A stretch of 64,000 nucleotides of DNA from Cyanobacteriota bacterium (GCA_026389315.1 JAPLIC010000066.1:1-64000), one strand, 5' to 3'. Shown: positions 1 through 8,425, numbered from the stretch's first letter. Made by a program: numbers and translations. Notes: a model not told the origin generated them from the sequence alone.

Positions 1-1
1 G

Positions 2-313
2 CGTTCTTATCATGATGACCTCATGGATACCCGCTATCGCTTTCGCCGCAGTGAACTGGCGAATTTGCTGCGCCAGGCTGGTTTTGAGATCACGCTCAGC
101 AGCTACGCCAATATGCTGCTCTTTCCACTGATCTTTGCCCGCCGCAAGATCTTCGTGCCTCGCCATCCCACCAGTGATGTGAAACCCTATCCACCTCTAA
201 TCGATGCTTTTTGCGGCTCGATGGCGGCTATGGAACATCTTTTGCTGAGCATTGGCATCAAGCTCCCCGTGGGCAACTCGGTCTTTATCGTCGCGCGAAA
301 AGTTGATGATTGA
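2..313 (+). CDS. Class I SAM-dependent methyltransferase, C-terminal end (partial)
   Basis: The frame is already open at the left edge of the window, so only about the last 103 residues are present. The visible part reads YHDD, then YRFRRSELANLLRQAGFEI, the typical C-terminal element of type-11 SAM methyltransferases in which an arginine/tyrosine-rich segment precedes a helix and an AGF turn. A hydrophobic stretch (NMLLFPLIFARR) follows, as in family members that act on lipids, sugars or quinones. The SAM-binding glycine motif lies outside the window, so the substrate cannot be inferred. The stop is at 311-313. The family is fairly sure, the function unknown. Confidence 0.6.
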   Translation, partial: RSYHDDLMDTRYRFRRSELANLLRQAGFEITLSSYANMLLFPLIFARRKIFVPRHPTSDVKPYPPLIDAFCGSMAAMEHLLLSIGIKLPVGNSVFIVARKVDD

Positions 314-568
314 ATTGGATGGGGGGTCTTCGTTAATCCAGCAAGGCTGTTCCTGCTCCGTTCAGGTTCAGGACCGATTAGGCAAAGGTGGGATTCGGCC
401 GTATGAGTATTTATACAATGTAAGGCTAAGGCATCCCGCCTCGGGCAGCCTTGGACACTAAAGCGGTACTCAGCTCACTGCCCGATCTGTCCAAGTTTCA
501 TTCTGCTAATCCCAGCTGGCCGTAGGCAGTTGCCGCTTGTGCGGGTTTTTTTAGTAGACATCCCCCCT
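314..568. other. Intergenic stretch between methyltransferase and IS element
   Basis: I see no convincing gene here; the open frames are short and lack family-like sequence. A small GC stem (CCGC 533-536, GCGG 541-544) followed by seven T residues (546-552) could be a weak terminator on the plus strand. The last six bases (563-568, CCCCCT) are the left copy of the IS target duplication. Confidence 0.4.
563..568. repeat. Left target-site duplication of the IS21-family element
   Basis: CCCCCT directly precedes the TG that opens the left IS end at 569. The same six bases follow the CA that closes the right end, at 3268-3273. Six bases is within the 4-8 bp range known for IS21-family insertions, although the low complexity of the sequence makes the exact length less certain. 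Confidence 0.7.
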
Positions 569-597
569 TGTCCCGCGTCAACCCCCTTGGCCGATTC

Positions 598-749
598 GCG
601 ACAATCAAGTTGGCCGGTGAGGGCCCCCAGGTTGTCGCCGGCGACAACCTGGGGGCGGCGACACGAAAAGTGAGCCACCCCGCTACCAGAAGCCCGATCA
701 GCATTGAGTTTACTTGATCGGCTCCAGGCGACAATCAAGTTGGCCGGTG
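598..749. repeat. Two identical 22-bp IS-end repeats
   Basis: The 22-base sequence starting GCGACAATCAAG and ending TTGGCCGGTG occurs identically at 598-619 and 728-749 in direct orientation. Degenerate partners occur at the extreme left end (569-593) and, inverted, at the right end (3217-3267). These are the likely IstA (transposase) binding sites; IS21-type ends normally carry multiple such subterminal copies. Confidence 0.85.
623..656. repeat. 34-bp perfect palindrome inside the IS left end
   Basis: Bases 623-639 (starting GCCCCCAGGTTG) and 640-656 are exact reverse complements, giving a 17-bp stem with no loop. The centre is TTGTCGCC|GGCGACAA, two inverted back-to-back copies of the GGCGACAA core found in the terminal repeats. 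It lies between the two identical 22-bp repeats. It could be a cruciform or a paired transposase-binding site, or a transcription block protecting the element. Confidence 0.85.
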
Positions 750-890
750 CTCCTCGGGGAACCTCCGCCCCAACATTTCGCGGAGCGCACGAGCCGGCGG
801 ACCCCACAGTCCGCCGGCAGCGCGGAGCTCCCCACCGGGGGCTGCATTCATCGGCGCCAGGTTGGCGCCTCGCGTCAATGTCTCCTCGCT

Positions 891-1697
891 CTACCTCGGT
901 TCCTTGCGCCGCTTCCCGGCACGGCGGTCGGCATCGGCGCGGCGGTGACTGTCGCCGCTGATCTCGACGATGTGGCAGTGATGCACCAGCCGATCCACCG
1001 CCGCGACGGTCATGGAACTGTTGGGGAAGATCTCATCCCAGGCCGTGAACGGCTGGTTGGCGGTGATCACCACGGAGCGGCGTTCGTAGCGGTGGCAGAT
1101 CAGTTCAAACAGCACGCTGCTCTCCTGCTCGTCCCGCCGCACGTAGCCGATGTCGTCGATCAGCAGCAGCGGGTAGCGATCCAGCCGCTCCAGCGCCGCC
1201 TGCAGGTTGTACTCGGCGCGTGCCTTCTGCAGCTCTTGCACCAGACTCGTGGCGGGATAGAAGCGGCAGGGCTGATCCAGGCCGATCTGCGCCAGGGCGA
1301 TGCCGACCGATAGGTGCGTCTTGCCCACGCCACTGGGGCCAAACAGCAGCACGTTCTCACCCCGCTGCAGCCACTCGCTCTGGCGGCTCAGTGTCTCCAG
1401 CTCCTGCCAAAGCACGGGCTCGATCCGCCCGCCATGGTCGTAGTCGGCCAGGGCCTTGCTCCAGGGCAGCTGGGCCGCTCGCAGCAGCCGTTGCTGGCGG
1501 GCCTGCTGGCGTTGCTCCACCTCCTGCTCGCAGAGGGCATAGAGAAACTGGCTGTGGCTCCAGCCCTCGGCCTCAGCCTGCGCGGCGAGGCTCTGCCAAT
1601 GGGAGCGGATCCATGCCAGCCGCAGCTGCCGCATCAGGATTGGCAGGGCGGCTTCCGCCGCTTGGGGCCTGGGCACGGAAGACATGGAGGTCGTCAT
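891..1697 (-). CDS. istB: IS21-family helper ATPase IstB
   Basis: IstB is the AAA+ ATPase that selects target DNA and stimulates the IstA transposase. The 268-residue reading starting at the ATG at 1695-1697 has a Walker A motif GPSGVGKT (residues 120-127) and Walker B LLLIDD (about 177-182), followed by an arginine-rich DNA-binding C-terminus. The longer open frame reaching 1859 has no IstB-like sequence before residue 55, so I chose the internal ATG. It overlaps the 3' end of istA by 125 bp, a common arrangement permitting translational coupling. The frame is intact, length normal for the family. Confidence 0.93.
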   Translation of the reverse strand: MTTSMSSVPRPQAAEAALPILMRQLRLAWIRSHWQSLAAQAEAEGWSHSQFLYALCEQEVEQRQQARQQRLLRAAQLPWSKALADYDHGGRIEPVLWQELETLSRQSEWLQRGENVLLFGPSGVGKTHLSVGIALAQIGLDQPCRFYPATSLVQELQKARAEYNLQAALERLDRYPLLLIDDIGYVRRDEQESSVLFELICHRYERRSVVITANQPFTAWDEIFPNSSMTVAAVDRLVHHCHIVEISGDSHRRADADRRAGKRRKEPR

Positions 1698-3210
1698 AGC
1701 TCTGCAGGTTGTGTTGAGGAATGCGTTGCGCTGGCAGGGGGCGATGGGGCGGCAGCCGGAAGCGTTGCTGCAGCGCCGCCAGCGACAGCCCCTGTCGTTG
1801 ATGGGCCTTCTCGAGCCAGGCCAGCACCGGCTCGTAGCCCGCCAACCGGCAGCCCACATGCAGCGCCTCGACTATCAGGCGGGCTGCGGCGTCACGGTCA
1901 CCGCCATTGCGCAGCTGTTGCCATAGCTGCCACCAGCGCTCATCGGGGAACAGCTCCCGCTGATAACGGCAGTGCAGCAACGCCCGGGGTTTGCGCCTGA
2001 GCGCATCGATCAGGTGCTCCAGATCGATGCTCCACGCCCGCCCATGGCGCTCCTCTCCGCCGTGGCGCCGAGCCAGTTCACAGGCGATCTGCCGGCCCAG
2101 AAGCAGCTGCAGCCGGTCGTGGAAGATCCGTACCGTCAGCCGCTGGCCGATCAATCGCGGCGGCACCGAATACACCACCTTGCGCACTTCGATCGTGCTG
2201 GTCCGCCGCACCGTGAGCTGCTCAATGTCGTAGTCGGCAAAGCGAAACTGCGGCAAGGGCCGCAGCGCCGCTTTCTCCTGCTCCAGTCGGCATTGCCGGG
2301 GCCGGTTGTAGCCAGCTGCCACCTCGACCAGGAAGGTCTGATAGGCCGCAAGCGTCTCGAAATCGCTGCTGCCGCGTAGCAGCAGCGCCTGCTCGATCCG
2401 CCGCTTGAGATGGCCATGGGGGCTTTCCACACGGCCGTTCTCATGGGCCACTCCCAGGTTGTTGCGGCTGTAGGCCAGGCCGTAGTGGCTGCACAGGGCG
2501 TGATAGCGGCGGGTGATGTCGGCGCTGAAACTGCCGTTCCGATTGCGGCACGCCGCCGACAATCGGTCGGTCCGCAGTTCCGACGGCACACCACCACAGG
2601 CAGCCAGGGCGTTCTGCAACCCCTCGGAGAGAGCCACAAAACTCTCACCCCCCTGCACCACCTGCGTGTAGCTCCAACCGCTCCAGGCCAAGCGGTAGTG
2701 GAACAGCAGATGGGGGAACGCCTGACCGGCGATCGTGACCTCCACCCCCTTGAGCTGGGTGAAGTCGCAGAAGGCGATCTCGCCGGGCTCATAGCTCAAG
2801 GGGAAGATCACCTCCGGATCTGGGCCATGCAGCGCCTTCCATTCCCGCACCCGCCTTTGCAGGGTACGCTGCAACGGAATCCAGTCCACATCAGGCTTTT
2901 GGCGCTGCAGGTGCTCCAGCAGCGTGATCGGCGTCAACGCTGGTGCTCGCTGCAGCAACGGCACCAAAACCTCCTGCCACACCCCCGCCAACGGGTCCGC
3001 CCGAGTGCGGCCACGGGGCTGGTTCGCCTGGGGCTGGAGCTGGTTGCTTTCAATCCGGCGGGCACTGCGCACTGAAATGCCCGCCGCTGCAGCGGCAGCC
3101 TCCTGGCTGCTGCCACCTCGTCGTTTCGCCATGAACAGGTTGCGTTGGTGACTCGTCAGTGGTGCCGGCATCCCCGGGGCCTTGCGCATCGGCGCCAGGA
3201 ACTCCAGCAC
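1573..3210 (-). CDS. istA: IS21-family transposase IstA
   Basis: IstA is the DDE-type transposase of IS21 elements. The 545-residue frame has an N-terminal helix-turn-helix region (about residues 30-60, GISVRSARRIE) and an RNase-H-fold integrase core with the three expected acidic residues: Asp149 (AFCDF), Asp215 (RTDRLS) and Glu262 in NGRVESPHGHLKRR. A C-terminal beta-rich region (YSVPPRLIGQRLTVRIF) follows. The start could also be the in-frame ATG at 3171 or 3132; the first Met lies only a few bases from the right-end repeats. Nothing suggests inactivation. Confidence 0.93.
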   Translation of the reverse strand: MLEFLAPMRKAPGMPAPLTSHQRNLFMAKRRGGSSQEAAAAAAGISVRSARRIESNQLQPQANQPRGRTRADPLAGVWQEVLVPLLQRAPALTPITLLEHLQRQKPDVDWIPLQRTLQRRVREWKALHGPDPEVIFPLSYEPGEIAFCDFTQLKGVEVTIAGQAFPHLLFHYRLAWSGWSYTQVVQGGESFVALSEGLQNALAACGGVPSELRTDRLSAACRNRNGSFSADITRRYHALCSHYGLAYSRNNLGVAHENGRVESPHGHLKRRIEQALLLRGSSDFETLAAYQTFLVEVAAGYNRPRQCRLEQEKAALRPLPQFRFADYDIEQLTVRRTSTIEVRKVVYSVPPRLIGQRLTVRIFHDRLQLLLGRQIACELARRHGGEERHGRAWSIDLEHLIDALRRKPRALLHCRYQRELFPDERWWQLWQQLRNGGDRDAAARLIVEALHVGCRLAGYEPVLAWLEKAHQRQGLSLAALQQRFRLPPHRPLPAQRIPQHNLQSYDDLHVFRAQAPSGGSRPANPDAAAAAGMDPLPLAEPRRAG

Positions 3211-3216
3211 TCACCC

Positions 3217-3267
3217 AACCGGCCAACGAGCTTGTCGCCGACCGGCCAACTTCATTGTCGCCGGACA
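3217..3267. repeat. Right-end inverted repeats of the IS21-family element
   Basis: Read on the minus strand from 3267, the sequence starts TGTCCGGCGACAATGAAG and reaches a second related copy 26 bp further in (GGCGACAAGCTCGTTGGCCGG). The spacing and sequence match the left end at 569-619 position for position over about 50 bp, with substitutions only in the variable parts. The element ends with CA at 3266-3267, followed by the CCCCCT duplication at 3268-3273. Confidence 0.85.
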
Positions 3268-3315
3268 CCCCCTGCAAAAATGCGCTAAGGTTGCAGCGAC
3301 TTAATAAGATTTATT

Positions 3316-4347
3316 TTGACTAATTCTTGTGGTTTAAACGTTGCGGCAGGCGCTATAGCTGCTGTTGTCAGCATAACTGCCCCGAGCTATGCCGGGACAG
3401 TTACTTTCGGATCTGGTGCTAACCAGTTCACAATGGAATTTGTGACGATTGGCAATCCCGGTAATGCGGCTGATACCACCGGCAGCCCCAATCCTGCCGG
3501 CAGCGTGGCTTACACCTACGACATTGGCAAGTTCGAGGTCAGCGAGGATATGATCACAAAGTACAACGCCATCTTTGGTACTTCCAATAGCTTAGTGATT
3601 ACAAAAGACACCCGCGGAACAAACAAGCCTGCCACAAGTATTAATTGGAACGAAGCAGCCAGGTTTGTCAACTGGCTTAATACCAGTACAGGAAACCAGG
3701 CTGCATATAAGTTCACTACAAGCGGTGTTAATGACAACCTTGTTTTGTGGAGTGCTGTAGATGCTGGATATAATGTAAATAACAAGTACCGCAACAGTTT
3801 GTCGTAGTACTTTTTGCCCAGCTACAATGAGTGGTACAAGGCGGCATTTTACGATCCGAATAAGTCGGGTGGCGCAGGCTACTGGAATTACGCTACTGGT
3901 AGCGATAGTGCTCCCACGTCGGTTACAGGTGGGACAAACGCCAATACAGCAGTATATAATCAAACGGCCCCAGCGGATGTAACAAACGCCGGCGGATTAA
4001 GTGCTTACGGTGTGATGAGTCTCAATGGAAATGCTAGGGAATGGGAAGAAAGTTCGTGTGATTTAACAGCAGGCAATTACAACACAAACGGCAATTCTAC
4101 TCGGGGGTATCGTGGTGGCAACTATGCCACTGCCATTGTTTTAAACCTTTCCTCGTCGATTCGCCAATGCGATAACCCTAGCTTACTCAGCAACAATATC
4201 GGTTTTTGAGTCGCAAGTCTACCTTCATCCGATACCACCACTCCCGTACCCGGACCCCTGCCGCTGTTTGGAGCTGCCGCAGGCTTCGGCTGGAGTTGCC
4301 GTTTACGCAATCGCATTCGGCGCAATGTAAATTCCTTGCTTAAGTGA
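3316..4347 (+). pseudogene. FGE/SUMF1-domain protein with PEP-CTERM-like tail, broken by two in-frame stops
   Basis: One frame reads continuously from ATG-like TTG 3316 (signal-peptide-like AAGAIAAVVSITAPSYA, cleavage near AYA-GT) through a formylglycine-generating-enzyme-like (SUMF1) fold: YTYDIGKFEVSEDM, SINWNEAARFVNWLN, YFLPSYNEWYKAAFYDP, LSAYGVMSLNGNAREWEE, RGYRGGNY, then NIGF-stop-VAS, where family members read GFRVAS. TAG at 3805-3807 and TGA at 4207-4209 interrupt it; TGA fits CGA (Arg) with one C-to-T change. Past the second stop the same frame continues VPGPLPLFGAAAGFGW then a basic cluster to TGA 4345-4347, resembling the cyanobacterial exosortase (PEP-CTERM) sorting tail. The region is clearly AT-richer than its surroundings. 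Secreted or surface-sorted when intact; substrate unknown. Confidence 0.8.
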
Positions 4348-4448
4348 AAATTATTCAATATATTCACTTTAGCCAATGTAGCCAGGGATTACCTGTTCTC
4401 GGGGCGGGACGCAATTATACGCCAACCCACCCCAGAACAGTTGCTTTT

Positions 4449-4769
4449 TCACACCCCAGACTTTGCTCCCTCCTTGGCTTGCTTGTGGGGCAGGGCATCG
4501 CTGAGGTTCTCGTGACGAACGGCGGGGTCCCGCAATAGCTCGCGATCCAGCATGCGAATCCGGCTTTCGCGCAGACAAAATTTGCAACCACCGCTGGTCT
4601 GCAGATGTTTTTCTGGTGTAATACTTATTGGTTTAACCGGGTGGGTTTTGCAGCGGATCAGAATGGGACTTTTATAGCTCCTGTAAACAATACCGCTGTA
4701 ATCGTAATGTTGGTCAAAACGTGCCCTGGCTTTGGCCAGAAAAGTTTCCAGACTGATAGGGCTGCCCAT
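4449..4769 (-). CDS. Small treble-clef zinc-finger-like protein (DUF723-type)
   Basis: The 106-residue frame contains the pattern FLAKARARFDQHYDYSGIVY, then ILIRCKTHP, ITPEKHL and GGCKFC. This is the layout of the DUF723-like zinc-binding module (KYDYS...I.C..HG...P..HL...GCP.C) often seen in phage and mobile endonucleases. The zinc ligands would be Cys and His of RCKTH and the two Cys of CKFC. No nuclease domain follows; after about residue 66 the chain is charged and unlike the family. It may be a stand-alone module or a remnant of a larger protein. It lies in the same low-GC pocket as the pseudogene next to it, suggesting transfer. Confidence 0.5.
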   Translation of the reverse strand: MGSPISLETFLAKARARFDQHYDYSGIVYRSYKSPILIRCKTHPVKPISITPEKHLQTSGGCKFCLRESRIRMLDRELLRDPAVRHENLSDALPHKQAKEGAKSGV

Positions 4770-4887
4770 GACTTCGGTCAGTGTCTCAACACTTTACCAA
4801 GCTTCCCACCCTCTCCCCGGAGCTGGGCCCCAGCAATGCTGCGTTTACGTCTCGGCAGGCACCGAAAGGGCCAGGGGGATCACAGTT

Positions 4888-5412
4888 TCAAACAGCCTTG
4901 GCGGCTTGGAAGCTCAGGGCAACACCGTTGTTGCAGTAGCGCTTGCCGGTGGGCCGGGGTCCGTCGTTGAAGACATGGCCCTGATGGCCGCCGCAGCGCC
5001 GGCAGTGATATTCAGTGCGCGGAATCAGCAATCGAAAGTCTTGGCTGGTCGCGATGGCGTTGGTCAGGGGTTGCCAAAAACTGGGCCAGCCCGTGCGACT
5101 GTCGAATTTGGTCGCTGAGGAAAACAGCGGCAGTTGGCAACCGGCACAAAGATATTGGCCGCTGCGTTGCTCCTGGTACAGGGGACTGCTGAAGGCTCGC
5201 TCGGTGCCGTGCTGACGCAGCACCTGAAATGCGGCTGGGCTGAGTCGCTTTTTCCAAGCGGCTTCACTGAGTTGCCACTGGGCATCGCCGCTGGATGGCG
5301 TTGCGGCTTGGGCACTCCCGGCACGGCGCCCTAGAAAAGCAAGCGAGAACAGGGGCGCCAGACCCTTATCCCAAAGGGCCTGCAAGGCAAAACGACGACT
5401 GGTCCCTGCCAT
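4888..5412 (-). CDS. msrB: Peptide methionine-R-sulfoxide reductase MsrB
   Basis: MsrB reduces the R form of methionine sulfoxide in proteins. The two zinc-binding CxxC pairs (CAGC and CRRCGGHQGHVF), the TGWPSFW substrate-pocket motif and the late catalytic cysteine in KRYCNN are visible. In most family members the last motif is RYCINS, so the residues after the Cys are slightly unusual. I chose the ATG at 5410-5412 because the longer frame would overlap secG. The first 35 residues contain twin Arg followed by a hydrophobic stretch ending in AQA, which could be a Tat-type signal peptide, so the enzyme may act outside the cytoplasm. Confidence 0.9.
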   Translation of the reverse strand: MAGTSRRFALQALWDKGLAPLFSLAFLGRRAGSAQAATPSSGDAQWQLSEAAWKKRLSPAAFQVLRQHGTERAFSSPLYQEQRSGQYLCAGCQLPLFSSATKFDSRTGWPSFWQPLTNAIATSQDFRLLIPRTEYHCRRCGGHQGHVFNDGPRPTGKRYCNNGVALSFQAAKAV

Positions 5413-5416
5413 CGGC

Positions 5417-5647
5417 TCAGCCCACCCAGCCGGCACTCAGGACCACCGCCAGCCCCAGGAACAGGCCCAGCAGGGTCCAGGTGACCCGGTTGAGGGTGGC
5501 TTCGGCGCTACGGGCACTGGTGAACATCGAGCCCCCAGTGGAGAAAAGGCCGCCCATGCCATCGCCTTTAGGGCTGTGTAACAGCACGCTGGTGACCAGG
5601 AGGACTGCTGAAAGCATCCACACAGAAGAAACAATCGTGCGCAGCAT
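5417..5647 (-). CDS. secG: Preprotein translocase subunit SecG
   Basis: SecG is the small auxiliary subunit of the SecYEG channel. The 76-residue product has two hydrophobic segments (about 5-23 and 56-75) separated by the conserved Gly/Ser loop HSPKGDGMGGLFSTGGSMF, which is diagnostic for SecG. The stop lies four bases before the chosen msrB start on the same strand, so the two are probably co-transcribed. Confidence 0.93.
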   Translation of the reverse strand: MLRTIVSSVWMLSAVLLVTSVLLHSPKGDGMGGLFSTGGSMFTSARSAEATLNRVTWTLLGLFLGLAVVLSAGWVG

Positions 5648-5726
5648 GCTCTTGGTCTCCGGGGTGGGGGGGCTCAGGGGTGTGGCGGTGGAACCCCAAG
5701 GGGAATGGGGAGGTGCCAGTGGATTT

Positions 5727-7358
5727 TCAGCTTATGACTGCAGAAGAGAGGCTGCGGCTGCTCTTGGGGCTGCCAAGGGGTTCAATTAAAGAAGTCCCTG
5801 TCATCCTAGCTGGCTTGGGTAAACCAAGAATTTCCAGCAACGTTGGGGCGATGTCGGACAGGCCACCCTGCTCGCGCAGCTGTACATCGGTGCCATGGCC
5901 AGGCAGTTTTCGCTGTTCTCCCTCCACCAGAATCACAGGGACCGGGTTGGTGGTGTGGGCGGTCCAGGGGCGTCCATCGGGCCCCTGCATGACTTCGGCA
6001 TTGCCATGGTCGGCGGTGATGAGCATCGTGCCTCCCATGCGGTTCGTGGCCTCCAGCAGTCGGCCGATACAGCCATCGACTGTCGTGATGGCTTCGGTGG
6101 TCGCCTGCATTTGGCCGGTGTGGCCGACCATGTCGGGGTTGGCGTAGTTGATTACCACCAACGAATAGATGCCTTTCTGGACGGCGGCAATACAGTTATC
6201 GGTCAGTTTTTCGGCCGACATGGCCGGGGATTGGTCGTAGGTGGCGACCCGGGGTGAGGGCACCAGGTGGCGGTCTTCCCCTGGGAACGCTTTTTCGATT
6301 CCCCCATTCATGAAATAGGTGACATGGGGATATTTTTCTGTTTCGGCCGTACGGAATTGCCTTAGCCCCTGCTCTGAAACCACTTGGCCCAGCAGCCCTT
6401 CAAGCGATTCGGGCGGGAAGGCGACGCTGACGGGCAGGCCCTGTTCGTATTGGGTGAAGGTGACGATGTGCAACGGAGTCAGCTGCTGGCGAGGGAAGCC
6501 GTCAAAATCAGGCAGCACCAAGGCTCTGACCAACTGGCGCACCCGATCGGGGCGGAAATTGAAGCAGATGACCGTGTCATCCGCCGCGATCAGCTCAGGG
6601 GACAATCGCACCGGTTCAAGGAACTCATCACTGATGCCATTGGCATAGGAAGCTTCGATAATTTCGGCTGCAGAGAGGGGAGATGGTTCCGATGGTTCGG
6701 TGAGCAGTCGATAGGCTTTTTCAGTCCGATCCCAACGGTTGTCCCGGTCCATGGCCCAGTATCGGCCGCAGAGGGTGGTGATGTGGCCGACGCCGGACTC
6801 CTCCATCAATTGCTGAAGGCGCACCAGAAAACCTGGAGCACTGTTGGTCGGTGTATCCCGACCATCGGTGATCGCGTGGATGCAGACCTCCTTGAGACCC
6901 CGTGCCGCAGCCCAGCGCAGCAAGCCGCCCAGATGTTCGATGTGGCTATGAACCCCACCATCGGAACAAAGACCGATCACGTGCAGCCGGCCACCGTTGG
7001 CGAGCAGGTGGTCTGCGGCGGCATTGAGCACCGGATTGGCGGCCAGGCTGCCGTCCTGGACAGCCTGGCTGATCCGCACAAGTTCTTGGCGAATGATGCG
7101 ACCACAGCCGATGGTGAGATGGCCCACCTCGGAATTGCCCATTTGGTTGTCAGGCAGGCCCACGGCGGCCCCACTGGCCGAGATCAAGGTATGGGGATAA
7201 GCGTGCCAAAGGGCATCCATCACCGGGGTATCGGCACTGCGCACGGCGTTGAACTCGTCTTCTTCACGGAATCCCCAGCCATCCAGGATGGCCAGCACGA
7301 CCGGAGCTACTGGGTGTTGATGGTCAAGACTGGCCCGCGGTTCGGGGATGATGGCCAT
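5727..7358 (-). CDS. gpmI: 2,3-bisphosphoglycerate-independent phosphoglycerate mutase
   Basis: GpmI interconverts 3- and 2-phosphoglycerate in glycolysis and in the carbon flow out of the Calvin cycle. The 543-residue reading from the ATG at 7356-7358 shows the metal-binding LDGWG (Asp26), the catalytic serine in MGNSEVGH (Ser76), [20 protein letters not shown] and the C-terminal TADHGNAE. The open frame extends to 7493, but those 45 residues are not like the family and the shorter form has the normal length. It is followed by secG and msrB on the same strand and faces pyrR across about 210 bp of promoter-sized sequence. Confidence 0.96.
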   Translation of the reverse strand: MAIIPEPRASLDHQHPVAPVVLAILDGWGFREEDEFNAVRSADTPVMDALWHAYPHTLISASGAAVGLPDNQMGNSEVGHLTIGCGRIIRQELVRISQAVQDGSLAANPVLNAAADHLLANGGRLHVIGLCSDGGVHSHIEHLGGLLRWAAARGLKEVCIHAITDGRDTPTNSAPGFLVRLQQLMEESGVGHITTLCGRYWAMDRDNRWDRTEKAYRLLTEPSEPSPLSAAEIIEASYANGISDEFLEPVRLSPELIAADDTVICFNFRPDRVRQLVRALVLPDFDGFPRQQLTPLHIVTFTQYEQGLPVSVAFPPESLEGLLGQVVSEQGLRQFRTAETEKYPHVTYFMNGGIEKAFPGEDRHLVPSPRVATYDQSPAMSAEKLTDNCIAAVQKGIYSLVVINYANPDMVGHTGQMQATTEAITTVDGCIGRLLEATNRMGGTMLITADHGNAEVMQGPDGRPWTAHTTNPVPVILVEGEQRKLPGHGTDVQLREQGGLSDIAPTLLEILGLPKPARMTGTSLIEPLGSPKSSRSLSSAVIS

Positions 7359-7570
7359 CGATCCAGAGCCGTCAACCCCTGCATGGCCGATGGACGTTTG
7401 TTTGGGAGAAGGAACTGAAATCACCCGAAGGCCCGCTCCTTTAAGAATTTGCATTGGCTGCCAACTTACAGCCCATGCTTCTGATGTCTCCATTCTTGCT
7501 GACCGGCGTCAGGTTTTGGTCACACGGGCCCCTTAGCATCGGTTTTCTGTAACTCAAAGGCTCTGCTCCT

Positions 7571-8140
7571 ATGTCTGCGCCGGCTGTTTCGGAGCGAGAG
7601 CCTGGGAACCGCGTTCAAATTCTCTCCAGCATTGAACTCAGCCGCACCCTGGATCGCTTGGCATCGCAGATTCTTGAGAGTGTTGTCGATCCCGAAGCCC
7701 TCGTGCTGCTGGGAATCCCGACCCGCGGTGTGGCCTTAGCCCAGGTCTTGGCCGATCGATTGGCGCTGATTGGTGGCCATGCCGTGGCCCACGGCAGCCT
7801 GGACCCCACCTTTTATCGCGATGATCTCGAACGTGTCGGCACAAGACTCGTGGAGGCTACCCAGCTCCCGGTCAGCCTGGATGGCCGACACGTGGTGCTG
7901 GTGGACGATGTGATTTTCACCGGGCGCACCGTACGGGCGGCCCTTGAGGCTCTGCAGAGCTGGGGCCGTCCCCATCGGGTGCAACTGGTGGCGATGGTGG
8001 ATCGCGGCCATCGCGAACTCCCCATCCAACCCGATTTCTGCGGTCGGGTGGTCCCCACCACACGGCTGGAGACCATCCAACTCTGTTTGCAATCCGTCGA
8101 TGGCGAAGAAGGGGTTTATCTCCTGCGTCCCCGCAGCTGA
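7571..8140 (+). CDS. pyrR: Bifunctional pyr operon regulator/uracil phosphoribosyltransferase PyrR
   Basis: The 189-residue product is a type I phosphoribosyltransferase with the PRPP-binding loop VVLVDDVIFTGRTVRAAL (about residues 112-129), GIPTRG near residue 50 and the PyrR-type C-terminus with VDRGHRELPIQPDFCGR. Family members attenuate pyrimidine operons by binding leader RNA and may salvage uracil. No pyrimidine gene is adjacent; pyrD lies 37 kb away. Whether it regulates here or acts only as an enzyme cannot be read from the sequence. Confidence 0.93.
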   Translation: MSAPAVSEREPGNRVQILSSIELSRTLDRLASQILESVVDPEALVLLGIPTRGVALAQVLADRLALIGGHAVAHGSLDPTFYRDDLERVGTRLVEATQLPVSLDGRHVVLVDDVIFTGRTVRAALEALQSWGRPHRVQLVAMVDRGHRELPIQPDFCGRVVPTTRLETIQLCLQSVDGEEGVYLLRPRS

Positions 8141-8170
8141 TGCCCCAGCAGGGCCCGACTCTGGTGGCGA

Positions 8171-8425
8171 TCAGAGGGGCGCGAGCTCGTCGGCTCTGAA
8201 ATGGGCGCGGAAGCGGCCGAAGGCCACGATCACCGGCAGGGTGGGGCTGATCGGCCGCCCTTTCCAGTCCTCAAGCACCTGGACCACTTCTCCTTGCTGA
8301 CCCAGAAGGTCATAGGCCTTGCCCCGATGGTCTGGATGGGTGAAGACCACCACATTGCTGCTCACCTTGACCTGATCACCTGCCTGCATGAACCGATACC
8401 GTTGGCGGTAGGACAATCCTGTCAT
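8171..8425 (-). CDS. ftrV: Ferredoxin-thioredoxin reductase, variable chain
   Basis: FtrV is the non-catalytic subunit that, with FtrC, transfers electrons from ferredoxin to thioredoxin in light regulation of carbon metabolism. The 84-residue product has the family core GDQVKVSSNVVVFTHPDHRGKA, EGxV-type loop (GEVVQVLEDWKGRPISPTLP) and AHFRADEL. The start used (8423-8425) overlaps the upstream gene by ATGA; an internal ATG (8387-8389, MQAGD) would match the shorter family members. The catalytic chain is not in this window. Confidence 0.93.
   Translation of the reverse strand: MTGLSYRQRYRFMQAGDQVKVSSNVVVFTHPDHRGKAYDLLGQQGEVVQVLEDWKGRPISPTLPVIVAFGRFRAHFRADELAPL

Larger units (their letters stand above)
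569..3267 (-). mobile_element. Complete IS21-family insertion sequence
   Basis: The 2,699-bp element carries istA and istB, both on the minus strand and overlapping, which is the hallmark of the IS21 family. Both ends start with TGTCC when read inward. Each end carries two related subterminal repeats spaced 26 bp apart: the left outer copy begins at 569 and the inner at about 595; the right outer copy begins at 3267 and the inner at about 3241, read on the minus strand. The shared core is GGCGACAA...TTGGCCGGT. A third left copy lies at 728-749. The flanks are CCCCCT duplications. Both reading frames are open, so the element may still be active. Confidence 0.92.

Noticed and set aside
3805..4209. 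Recoding of the TAG and TGA stops (readthrough, selenocysteine or pyrrolysine)
   Set aside because: The two stops differ, no SECIS-like structure is evident, and the positions fit Arg and Gln or Lys codons in relatives; simple nonsense mutation is the easier explanation.
7571..8140. A PyrR-controlled attenuator near pyrD
   Set aside because: pyrD follows rnhA by 3 bp with no leader that could hold an attenuator, so no PyrR target is visible in this window.
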